NCBI GenBank assembly: GCA_020054175.1
Contig: JAGVLR010000096.1
Span: forward strand, 1 to 8,180
Direction: 5' to 3'
DNA: 8,180 nucleotides
From: Candidatus Dadabacteria bacterium
Lineage (GTDB): Bacteria > Desulfobacterota_D > UBA1144 > Nemesobacterales > UBA2774
The notes under the pieces are model-generated. The model did no database searches and was not told the DNA's origin. It saw nothing but the letters and a program-made list of their open reading frames with translations. The position numbers were made by a program, and so were the translations under genes. Positions 1 through 6,181 of the stretch are shown one piece after another (positions within the stretch are counted from its first letter, which is position 1; each line of letters opens with the position of its first letter).

Positions 1-2
1 AC

Positions 3-668
3 CTGCCCTCGCTGAACGTCGTCGGAATAGAGACGCCGCAGATGGGCAACATCATCATCCCCGCCCACTTCTCGGTCCACGATAAAACCGGGAACGGCAT
101 AGTCATCGAATACACAAAGGACGGGCTCGGCATTTACGACAGCATCGGAATCATGACCAACTCGCCCTCCTACCCGTGGCACCTCACGAACGTAAAGAAC
201 TACGTCGGCCTCACCGCCGAAGGCGCGGAACCTGAGGTCATAGACGGCGTCAGCTTCGCGTCGACGGGACAGGGCAGCGGGCTCATGGGCATACCCGGCG
301 ACCCGACCCCGCCGTCCCGCTTCATAAGGGCGGGCGCGATGGCGTACCTCGCCGCGGAAACGGCCGACGCCCCCGGCGCTCTCACGCTCGCGATGCACAT
401 AATGAATACTGTGGACATTCCTCTCGGCACGGTCAGAGACTTCACCGACAAGAAATCCTTCGGCGATTACACGCAGTGGGTAACAGGGCGCGACCTCACG
501 AACAGCGTCCTCTACTTCAGGACCTACGACAACATGACCCTCCGCTCCATAGATATGAAGAAGTTCGACCTGTCCGAAGGCGCGCCGAGGCTGACGATCC
601 CCGTAGACGGCAGCGATGGCGCAGTCGTAGATGTAACGTCTGACCTCAAACCTGCGACCGGCCAATAA
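3..668 (+). CDS. Choloylglycine hydrolase / penicillin V acylase-like amidase (C-terminal part, 5' end outside window)
   Basis: The frame is already open at the left edge (first full codon at base 3), and the residues before the Met at 42 fit the family, so that Met is not the start. About 221 codons are visible, roughly 60% of a usual 330-360 residue protein. Family marks seen in order are: HFSVHD followed by GNGIVIEY (66-116); MTNSP (153-167), whose Asn at 159-161 matches the conserved active-site Asn; LTNVKNYVGL (186-215); a GIPGDPTPPSRFIRA block (288-332), close to the family's GLPGDxSxxSRFVRA; DIPLGT (414-431); and LYFRTYDN near 510-533. These are Ntn-hydrolases that cleave linear amide bonds in conjugated bile salts, penicillin V or acyl-homoserine lactones; many members are exported. 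The Cys nucleophile and any signal peptide lie outside the window, so activity and location cannot be judged. Substrate is unknown. The gene converges on lon and is not part of that operon. Confidence 0.9.
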   Translation: MPSLNVVGIETPQMGNIIIPAHFSVHDKTGNGIVIEYTKDGLGIYDSIGIMTNSPSYPWHLTNVKNYVGLTAEGAEPEVIDGVSFASTGQGSGLMGIPGDPTPPSRFIRAGAMAYLAAETADAPGALTLAMHIMNTVDIPLGTVRDFTDKKSFGDYTQWVTGRDLTNSVLYFRTYDNMTLRSIDMKKFDLSEGAPRLTIPVDGSDGAVVDVTSDLKPATGQ

Positions 669-697
669 CAATATCGAACTTAATTTTCTCCCCCTTC

Positions 698-718
698 CCT
701 CTCCCCAAGCGGGAGAGG
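698..718. repeat. REP-like palindrome, CCTCTCCC / GGGAGAGG
   Basis: A perfect 8-bp inverted repeat with a 5-nt loop (698-705 with 711-718), 30 nt past the acylase stop. It matches the very widespread bacterial intergenic repeat type 'CCCTCTCCC..GGGAGAGGG'. No T-run follows on either strand, so it is not a canonical intrinsic terminator, though it may form the 3' end of the acylase mRNA after trimming. A related copy, more degenerate, is at 1208-1250 (CCCCTCTACCCTG... then GGGAGAGGG-like sequence and GGGTGAGGGG). Confidence 0.75.
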
Positions 719-770
719 ATCAGGGGGCACGCCACGCGAATTCGATGCAACACTGACTTGTCTTTCTTAT

Positions 771-868
771 CCCCCCTTAGGAAAAGGGGGGCAAGGGGGG
801 ATTTGCAGACAGCGTCCGCTGGCATTCGAAGTAGCAGCATCGTTGCTGATGTCGCCCGTCGCGCTTCA
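771..868. repeat. A-B module, copy 1 (C/G hairpin plus GCGGAC-box)
   Basis: The A part is a perfect 8-bp hairpin, CCCCCCTT (771-778), loop AGGAA, AAGGGGGG (784-791), followed by CAAGGGGGGATTT. The B part starts at 805 with GCAGAC-AGC-GTCCGC (one mismatch from a perfect palindrome), then TGGCATTCGAAGTAGCAGC, and a second small hairpin CAGCA-TCGT-TGCTG. The same A-then-B order recurs at 1100 and 1585. Confidence 0.8.
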
Positions 869-916
869 GATGCCTATAGCACTGGAATCAGCTACGTCGA
901 GAAACACACTGCGTGT

Positions 917-949
917 GTCATTCCCAACAATTCCGAGCGAGCGAGGAAT
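917..949. repeat. GTCATTCC box, copy 1
   Basis: The 33-nt box begins GTCATTCCCAACAATTCC and ends GAGCGAGCGAGGAAT; the ends carry ATTCC/GGAAT complementarity. A copy differing at one base starts 45 bp downstream (962), a partial copy is at 1385, and a further one is in the right-hand island (7863). It belongs to the broad class of bacterial intergenic repeats beginning GTCATTCC. Confidence 0.8.
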
Positions 950-961
950 CTCCACATTTCT

Positions 962-1131
962 GTCATTCCCAACAATTCCGAACGAGCGAGGAATTGGACG
1001 CCGTTACCTCACTCCACAAACGTTCATCCAGTACCGCTCGGAACCTGCCTTCTTTAGTATCAAGCCTGTATCGGGAATCCATTCTTTAGTTATAAAAGCC
1101 CCCCTTAGGAAAAGGGGGATCGGGGGGATTT
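962..1131. repeat. Composite C-A unit, copy 1 (long direct repeat)
   Basis: This unit starts with a GTCATTCC box (962-994), runs through a unique-looking stretch that includes TTGGACGCCGT, CAAACGTTCATCCAGTA and CTTTAGTATCAAG, then GGGAATCCATTCT, and ends in the A hairpin CCCCCTT-AGGAA-AAGGGGG (1100-1118) plus GGGGGGATTT. From base 972 onward the sequence is repeated, diverged but colinear, at 1385-1615. A B box (1132) follows directly. Confidence 0.8.
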
Positions 1132-1202
1132 GCGGACAGCGTCCGCTGGCATTCGAAGTAGCAGCGATTTTGCCAGTATCACCACCTACCGTGCGCCTTC
1201 CA
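1132..1202. repeat. B box, copy 2 (GCGGAC-AGC-GTCCGC)
   Basis: The box opens with a perfect 6-bp inverted repeat, GCGGAC (1132-1137) and GTCCGC (1141-1146), followed by TGGCATTCGAAGTAGCAGC identical to the copy at 805. It ends in CACCACCT...GCGCCTTCC, which matches the ending of the copy at 8112. The conserved tail shows that the unit is about 70 bp and not just the short palindrome. Confidence 0.8.
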
Positions 1203-1272
1203 TATAATCCCCTCTACCCTGCAAGAAGGGGAGAGGGTAAGGGTGAGGGGTTACCTTAATTCTGTCATTCCA

Positions 1273-1304
1273 CTAGTCTGTCATTCCCGAGTGCTTTAAT
1301 CGGG
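1273..1304. repeat. GTCATTCCCGA / TCGGGAAT palindrome
   Basis: GTCATTCCCGA and TCGGGAATC form a 7-bp inverted repeat (TTCCCGA/TCGGGAA) around a 9-nt loop. This is the familiar intergenic repeat type GTCATTCCCG...CGGGAATC. It is flanked by relatives that lack the full stem: GTCATTCCACT at 1263 and GTCATTCTGAACCTGATTTAGGATC from about 1322. Confidence 0.7.
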
Positions 1305-1384
1305 AATCTATATTTTTAAGTAGTCATTCTGAACCTGATTTAGGATCTAAACCTTTGCCTGTAATTTCCCTCTTAAAAAAGGGG

Positions 1385-1651
1385 ACAATTCCGAACGAGT
1401 GAGGAATTGGACGCCGTCACCTCATTGCACAAACGTTCATCCAGTATCGCTCGTAACTTATCATCTTTAGTATCAAGGCTTGTATTGAGAATTCAGCACC
1501 CGACGCGTGCACGAATGTCTTTACTTGCGCAGCGAAGCTAGCAGGCAAAGCCGGGTCGGGAATCCATTCTCTAGTTATAATAGTCCCCCTTAGGAAAAGG
1601 GGGTACGGGGGGATTTATCTTTTTCGTCGTAATCCTGCGGACACAGTCCGC
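1385..1651. repeat. Composite C-A-B unit, copy 2, with an internal insertion
   Basis: Colinear with 972-1146: a partial GTCATTCC box (1385-1408), TTGGACGCCGT, CAAACGTTCATCCAGTA, CTTTAGTATCAAG, then GGGAATCCATTCT, an A hairpin CCCCCTT-AGGAA-AAGGGGG (1585-1603), GGGGGGATTT, and a degenerate B box GCGGAC-ACA-GTCCGC (1637-1651). Between the TATCAAG segment and GGGAATCCATTCT this copy carries roughly 60-70 extra bases (about 1490-1555) that copy 1 lacks. Confidence 0.75.
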
Positions 1652-1752
1652 TTTCCGACGAAGCACCATTGGCGATTCAATTCAAAAGACGCGCGGCTGC
1701 TGATAAAATCTCCGCCCGTCCTACGTCGATTTCCCGCGCACGTGGTGCGCCA

Positions 1753-1786
1753 CAAAAAAAGGGCGGATGTTTAGTCCGCCCTTTTT
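1753..1786. terminator. Intrinsic terminator downstream of lon (bidirectional in form)
   Basis: A perfect 7-bp GC-rich stem, GGGCGGA (1761-1767) and TCCGCCC (1775-1781), with a 7-nt loop, flanked by seven A on the left and five T on the right. Read on the minus strand it ends in a seven-U tract about 30 nt after the lon stop, so it most likely closes the tig-clpP-clpX-lon transcript. The five-T side would also stop plus-strand transcription arriving from the repeat island. Confidence 0.92.
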
Positions 1787-1814
1787 CTAACTTCTTTTCA
1801 GATTCTTATTGTTT

Positions 1815-4239
1815 TCAGTTTACGTTGGTACCGAGCTCGTCGGTTATCGGCATAGCCGGGATAACGACGTTCTTCAGAACCGGCTCGTCCGACTCGATAG
1901 CAGCTTCGAGCACCTCGTCCATGTGGTGAACGAGCTTTATCTGGATATCCTTGAGTATGTTCTCACGGATTTCCCTGATATCCTTCTCGTTCTCCTGCGG
2001 GATGATAACAGTCTTCACCTTGCCCCTGTGAGCCGCAAGGATCTTTTCCTTGAGCCCGCCTATCGGGAGCACCCTTCCTCTGAGCGTTATCTCGCCCGTC
2101 ATTGCGACGTCGTGCTTGACCGGCTTCCTTATAAGGGCCGATACGATGGCCGTCGATATCGCGATACCGGCGGAAGGCCCGTCCTTCGGGGTCGCGCCCT
2201 CGGGGACGTAGATGTGGATATCGACCTTCTGGTGGAAGTTACGCTCGAGCCCGAGCCTCTCGGCCCTGGACCTGACGTAGCTCATCGCAGCCTGCGTCGA
2301 CTCCTGCATAACCTCGCCGAGCTTACCTGTAACGGTGAAGTTGCCTTTTCCGGGTACGACGGATACTTCGATCGTCAGAAGCTCTCCGCCGACCTCCGTC
2401 CACGCGAGACCTGTCGACATGCCGACCTGCGGCTGCTCTTCTATCTCGCCGTATTTGAACTTCGGTATGCCGAGATACTTCTGGCTCGTAACCATGTTCG
2501 GCGTGACCTTGACGACGTGGTCCGGCCCCTTCTTCACGATGTCCCTCGCGGCCTTCCTGCAAAGGGTCGCAATCTCCCTTTCGAGAGTCCTGACGCCGGC
2601 CTCCCTCGTATACCGCCTTATGACGGTGAGTATGGCCTGGTCTGAAATCTTGACGTTCTCTTCCTTAAGGCCGTGCGCTTCGAGCTGCTTCGGCAGGAGG
2701 AACTTCTTGGCTATTTCGAGTTTTTCGTCCTCGGTGTAGCCGGAGATGCGGATGATCTCCATCCTGTCCTGGAGCGCCCACGGAATCGTGTGCAGTATAT
2801 TCGCCGTCGTTATGAACATCATGTTCGAAAGATCGTAGTCGACCTCGATGTAATGGTCGTTGAAGGCGGTATTCTGCTCCGGGTCCAGTGCTTCGAGCAG
2901 AGCCGAAGCCGGGTCGCCCCTGAAGTCCATTCCGAGCTTGTCTATTTCGTCGAGGAGGAACACGGGATTAGTCGTGCCCGCCTTTCTTATTCCCTGAATT
3001 ATCTTTCCGGGCAGAGCGCCGATGTAGGTCCTTCTATGGCCCCTGATCTCGGCCTCGTCCCTGACGCCGCCTAAAGACACGCGGACGAACTTCCTTCCCA
3101 TCGAGCGGGCGATAGACTTCGCGAGCGAGGTCTTACCTACTCCGGGAGGCCCGACGAAGCAGAGTATCGGCCCCTTTATTTTCTTAGTAAGAGCCTGAAC
3201 GGCGAGGTATTCGAGAATCCTCTCCTTCGGCTTCTCGAGGCCGAAGTGGTCTTCGTCGAGTATCGCCTGCGCCTCGTCTATGTCTATCCTGTCCTCGGTC
3301 TTCTCGTCGTCCCACGGTATCGAGAGCAGCCAGTCGATGTAGTTGCGTACGACGGTCGCCTCGGCCGACATCGGCGACATCTGTTTCAGCTTCTTTATCT
3401 CTTTCTTGACCTTCTGTTCGGCCTCTTCGGGCATGCTCTTTTTTTTTGACCCTGTCCTCGAATTCCTGTATCTCGGATTTGAGGTCGTCCTTCTCGCCGA
3501 GCTCCTTCTGTATCGCCCTCATCTGCTCGGTGAGGTAGTACTCCTTCTGGGCCTTCTCCATCTGTTTCTTGACCCTGGAGCGTATCTTCTTTTCAATCTG
3601 GAGTATCTCCACCTCGGCCTGGATTTTTTCGTAGAGCTTCTCTAACCTCTCGGCCGGGTCCAGCGTCTCCAGGATCTCCTGCTTGTCCTCGAGCTTAAAG
3701 CCGAGGTGCGAGGAGATCGTGTCCGAAAGCCTTCCCGCGTCTTCGATGGAAGATACGGTTACGATTACCTCGGACGGAATTTTCTTGTTGAGTTTCACAT
3801 AATTTTCAAAGGCCGTAACGAGCGTCCTCATGAGGGCTTCGGTTTCCACCCCCACGTCCTCGGTTTCGGGGATCTGCTCCACCTCGACGAGGAAATAGCT
3901 CTTGTTCGGGAGATAACCCTGTACGCGGCCTCTCCTCTTGCCCTCGACCAGCACTTTCACGGTGCCGTCCGGGAGCCTCAGCATCTGGACTATCGTGCCT
4001 ATTGTTCCTATGTCGTATATATCCGCTTCCTGAGGGTCGTTGGTCTTGGCGTCCCTCTGGGCGACGAGGAAGATTTCCTTGGATTTCTTCATGGCCTCTT
4101 CGAGAGCGCGGATCGATTTTTCCCTGCCCACGAAAAGCGGAGCCACCATATACGGGAAAATAACTACGTCTCTTAACGGCAGCAGCGGTAATGTTTCCAT
4201 TTGCCCCTTTCCTTCCTCATTTTTGAAAAACATCGGCAT
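1815..4239 (-). CDS. lon: ATP-dependent protease Lon, reading frame interrupted by one base at an A9 tract
   Basis: Lon is a cytoplasmic homohexameric AAA+ serine protease that degrades misfolded and regulatory proteins. Removing one A from the run at 3439-3447 gives a single 807-residue frame, the normal bacterial LonA length. Corrected numbering: N-domain from about 17 (TLPLLPLRDVVIFPYM), coiled coil about 195-290, Walker A GPPGVGKT 363-370, Walker B FLLDEIDK with DE at 430-431, sensor-1 Asn near 480, Arg finger near 492, sensor-2 Arg near 550, and protease domain with Ser689 in PKDGPSAG and Lys732 (43 apart, as in E. coli). As written, the first frame covers 267 correct residues, then 84 unrelated ones to a stop at 3184; the second frame opens at the ATG at 3434 and runs to TGA at 1815. 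Start ATG 4239 is supported by AAGGAGA six nt upstream. It lies 31 nt after clpX. Sequencing error, transcript slippage or true inactivation are all possible. Confidence 0.95.
3438..3447 (-). other. A9 homopolymer and frame break inside lon
   Basis: On the coding strand the sequence is GTC, nine A, GAGCATG. Nine A plus G read as Lys-Lys-Lys-Glu-His, leaving the Lon frame; eight A plus G read as Lys-Lys-Lys-Ser-Met-Pro-Glu, exactly the expected Lon continuation before KLKQMSPMSAEATVVR. The required change is loss of one A, or a +1 ribosomal shift. The break falls in the variable linker or coiled coil between the N-domain and the AAA+ module. Confidence 0.9.
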
Positions 4240-4245
4240 GCTTGG

Positions 4246-4252
4246 TCTCCTT
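4246..4252 (-). promoter_or_regulatory. Ribosome binding site of lon
   Basis: AAGGAGA on the minus strand, 6 nt before the ATG at 4239. It selects this start over the in-frame ATGs two and thirteen codons further in (4233 and 4200). Confidence 0.85.
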
Positions 4253-4270
4253 AACTTCTGGATTCACATC

Positions 4271-5548
4271 CTACGTACCCAGGCGCGCCTCCTCCTCGTA
4301 TATAAAGAGCGGCTCGCCCGTTGCGTTTATCACATCCTCCGTAATAACACAGCGACGAAGACCTTTAAGCGACGGAACCTCGTAGGATATATCGAGCATC
4401 ACGGTTTCGATGATGGCCCTGAGCCCCCTCGCGCCGGTCTTTCTTGCTATGGCCTCGCGGGCGATAGCGGCGAGTGCAGCCTCCGTAATCTCGAGCTCTA
4501 CCCCTTCGAGCTCCATCAGTTTCTGGAACTGCTTTATAATCGCATTTTTCGGTTTCGTAAGTATCTCTATGAACGATTCCTCGCTCAGCTCTTCGAGAGT
4601 CGCGACGACAGGTATCCTGCCGACGAATTCCGGGATGAGGCCGAACTGAATCTGATCCTCGGGCTGAATCTGCCGGAGCAGCGAACCGAGATCATTCTCG
4701 GCTTCGGAGCCGAGCTTCGCTTCGAACCCTATCGACTTCTCTCCGATTCTCTGCCTCACAATATCCTCGAGCCCGCAGAACGCGCCGCCGCAAATGAACA
4801 GGATGTTCGTCGTATCGACCTGCAAGAACTCCTGCTGCGGGTGCTTCCTACCGCCCTTCGGCGGTACGTTGGCTTTTGTCCCTTCCATAATTTTCAGGAG
4901 CGCCTGCTGAACGCCCTCGCCCGAAACGTCTCTCGTTATCGACGGGCTGTCGCCTGTCTTTCTCGCGAGCTTGTCTATCTCGTCTATATATATAATACCC
5001 TTGGAAGCCCTTTCAAGGTCGTAATCTGCAGCCTGAAGCAGGCTGACTATCATATTCTCGACGTCTTCTCCGACGTAGCCGGCCTCTGTATAACACGTGG
5101 CGTCGACGATCGTGAACGGCACGTCGAGGAGCCTTGCGAGAGTCTGCGCCAGGAGGGTCTTCCCGCTCCCGGTGGGGCCTATCATAAGAATATTGCTCTT
5201 TTGAACCTCTATTTCGGAGTTCCGCTTCCCGCCGTTGTAGGCGTTAAGCTCCACTCTCTTATAGTGGTTGTAAACGGCCACCGACAGGATCTTCTTCGCC
5301 CTTACCTGCCCTATGACGTATTCGTCGAGAAACTTTTTAATCTGGGACGGCGTCGGGAGCGTCGAGTATCTTTTCTTGAGTACGCCTTCCTTGGCGTCCT
5401 CGTCGGCGATTATCTCGTTGCAAAGCTCGATACACTCGTTACAGATATAGACTGTAGGTCCGGCGATGAGCTTCCTGACTTCCTTTTGGCTCTTTCCGCA
5501 GAAAGAGCAGTAGAGCTTCCCTTCTTTCGCATCTCGTCTCGAGGTCAC
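4271..5548 (-). CDS. clpX: ClpX, ATP-dependent unfoldase subunit of ClpXP
   Basis: ClpX forms a cytoplasmic AAA+ hexamer that recognises, unfolds and threads substrates into ClpP. The protein has 425 residues, the usual length. In order: N-terminal zinc-binding domain with Cys14, Cys17, Cys36 and Cys39 (YCSFCGKS... YICNEC); Walker A GPTGSGKT 124-131; pore loop GYVG 157-160; Walker B IIYIDEIDK 185-193; RKH pore loop 234-236; the IGF loop 273-275 that docks on ClpP; Arg-finger region PEFVGRIP 306-313; and sensor-2 GARGLRAI 372-379. All key residues are present. The start is a GTG whose first four bases (GTGA) overlap the clpP TGA stop, giving translational coupling. A strong AGGAGG lies 7 nt upstream, inside the clpP end. 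No in-frame alternative start has comparable support. The following gene, lon, begins 31 nt downstream. Confidence 0.98.
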   Translation of the reverse strand: MTSRRDAKEGKLYCSFCGKSQKEVRKLIAGPTVYICNECIELCNEIIADEDAKEGVLKKRYSTLPTPSQIKKFLDEYVIGQVRAKKILSVAVYNHYKRVELNAYNGGKRNSEIEVQKSNILMIGPTGSGKTLLAQTLARLLDVPFTIVDATCYTEAGYVGEDVENMIVSLLQAADYDLERASKGIIYIDEIDKLARKTGDSPSITRDVSGEGVQQALLKIMEGTKANVPPKGGRKHPQQEFLQVDTTNILFICGGAFCGLEDIVRQRIGEKSIGFEAKLGSEAENDLGSLLRQIQPEDQIQFGLIPEFVGRIPVVATLEELSEESFIEILTKPKNAIIKQFQKLMELEGVELEITEAALAAIAREAIARKTGARGLRAIIETVMLDISYEVPSLKGLRRCVITEDVINATGEPLFIYEEEARLGT

Positions 5549-6144
5549 TTCGCAGCCTCCTCTCTCTTAGTAATTATAGCATCTACGAGCCCGTACTCTA
5601 ACGCGTCATTTGGTCTCAGGAAAAAATCCCTGTCCGTATCCCTCGAAATCCTCTCGAAGGGCTGGTTCGTATGCTTCGCGAGTATGCGGTTAAGCTCCTC
5701 GCGCATCCTGAGGATTTCCCTCGCGTGTATCTCTACGTCGGTAGCCTGCCCCTCGAAGCCTCCGAGCACCTGGTGCAGCATCACCCTCGCATGAGGGAGA
5801 GCGTACCTCTTGCCCTTCGCGCCGGCCGCAAGGAGAACGGCCGCCATGCTGGCAGCCTGCCCTATGCACATCGTCGCGACGTCCGGCTTGATGTACTGCA
5901 TCGTGTCGTAAATCGCGAGCCCCGAGGTAACAACTCCGCCCGGCGAATTGATGTAGACGTAGATGTCCTTGTCGGGGTTTTCCGACTCGAGAAACAAAAG
6001 CTGAGCTATAACCGTGTCAGCTACCGCGTCGTTGATGGGTGATCCCAGGAAAACAATTCTGTCCCGTAACAACCGGGAAAAAATGTCATATGCCCTCTCG
6101 CCCCTGCTAGTCTGTTCAATTACTATAGGTACATAGCTGGACAT
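5545..6144 (-). CDS. clpP: ClpP, proteolytic subunit of ClpXP
   Basis: ClpP is a self-compartmentalised serine protease, two stacked heptamers in the cytoplasm, that degrades chains delivered by ClpX. The protein has 199 residues. Catalytic Ser99 lies in GQAASMAA, His124 in VMLHQ and Asp173 in RDTDRDF, with the family's usual spacings (25 and 49). The N-terminal segment VPIVIEQTSRGERAYDIFSRLL is typical, with only a very short propeptide at most. The ATG at 6144 is the only plausible start: no ATG, GTG or TTG in this frame occurs between it and the in-frame TAA upstream. It has no properly spaced Shine-Dalgarno; an AGGAG overlaps the tig stop but lies 20 nt away. A near-consensus promoter ends just before the ATG, suggesting nearly leaderless translation. 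The stop overlaps the clpX GTG by 4 nt. Confidence 0.98.
   Translation of the reverse strand: MSSYVPIVIEQTSRGERAYDIFSRLLRDRIVFLGSPINDAVADTVIAQLLFLESENPDKDIYVYINSPGGVVTSGLAIYDTMQYIKPDVATMCIGQAASMAAVLLAAGAKGKRYALPHARVMLHQVLGGFEGQATDVEIHAREILRMREELNRILAKHTNQPFERISRDTDRDFFLRPNDALEYGLVDAIITKREEAAK
5556..5561 (-). promoter_or_regulatory. Ribosome binding site of clpX
   Basis: AGGAGG on the minus strand within the last codons of clpP, 7 nt before the GTG at 5548. It decides in favour of the GTG start and the 4-nt overlap with clpP. Confidence 0.88.
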
Positions 6145-6152
6145 TATTGTTG

Positions 6153-6181
6153 AGTATACTGATTCTCCTATTTATTGTCAA
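6153..6181 (-). promoter_or_regulatory. Near-consensus sigma70-type promoter for clpP-clpX-lon
   Basis: On the minus strand TTGACA (6181-6176) and TATACT (6158-6153) are separated by exactly 17 nt, a perfect -35 and a 5/6 -10 element. The -35 lies in the last codons of tig and the tig TAG falls in the spacer. Transcription would be expected to start near 6146, about 2 nt before the clpP ATG. This could uncouple clpP-clpX-lon expression from tig. No CIRCE or sigma32-like heat-shock element is visible nearby. The call rests on motif match alone. Confidence 0.65.

Larger units (their letters stand above)
669..1752. other. Gene-free repeat island between the acylase gene and the lon terminator
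   Basis: About 1.1 kb with no credible gene. Short open frames here run through palindromes, lack convincing ribosome binding sites and give low-complexity peptides. The content is an array of dispersed repeat families: CCCCTCTCCC-type palindromes (around 698-718 and 1208-1250), CCCCCTT-AGGAA-AAGGGGG hairpins (771, 1100, 1585), GCGGAC...GTCCGC boxes (805, 1132, 1637) and GTCATTCC boxes (917, 962, 1263, 1273, 1322). Only the acylase 3' end and the lon 3' end face this region, so it holds no promoter needed by the flanking genes. Confidence 0.85.

Noticed and set aside
698..718. Possible intrinsic terminator of the acylase gene
   Set aside because: The stem is strong but no T-run follows on either strand; it fits the dispersed repeat family better.
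758..1259. Two overlapping plus-strand open frames of 99 and 138 codons
   Set aside because: They translate the palindromic repeats themselves (the peptide FPTIPSERG recurs because the GTCATTCC box recurs) and have no ribosome binding site or family features.
1281..1290. GAGTGCTTTA, resembling half of a CIRCE heat-shock operator
   Set aside because: The opposite half TTAGCACTC is absent and no gene starts nearby; it is part of a GTCATTCC-type palindrome.
917..1420. Regularly repeated GTCATTCC boxes as a possible CRISPR array
   Set aside because: Only two close copies at 45-bp spacing plus a distant partial copy, unequal spacing, no cas genes, and the same box occurs singly in the other island.
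1809..2645. Plus-strand open frame of 278 codons opposite the lon protease domain
   Set aside because: Fully antisense to conserved Lon sequence, with Arg/Leu/Asp-rich composition typical of a shadow frame.
4040..5794. A 584-codon open frame on the plus strand, antisense to the lon start, clpX and the clpP end
   Set aside because: It is the mirror of well-identified conserved genes, has no ribosome binding site or recognisable domain, and arises from the codon bias of clpX on the other strand.
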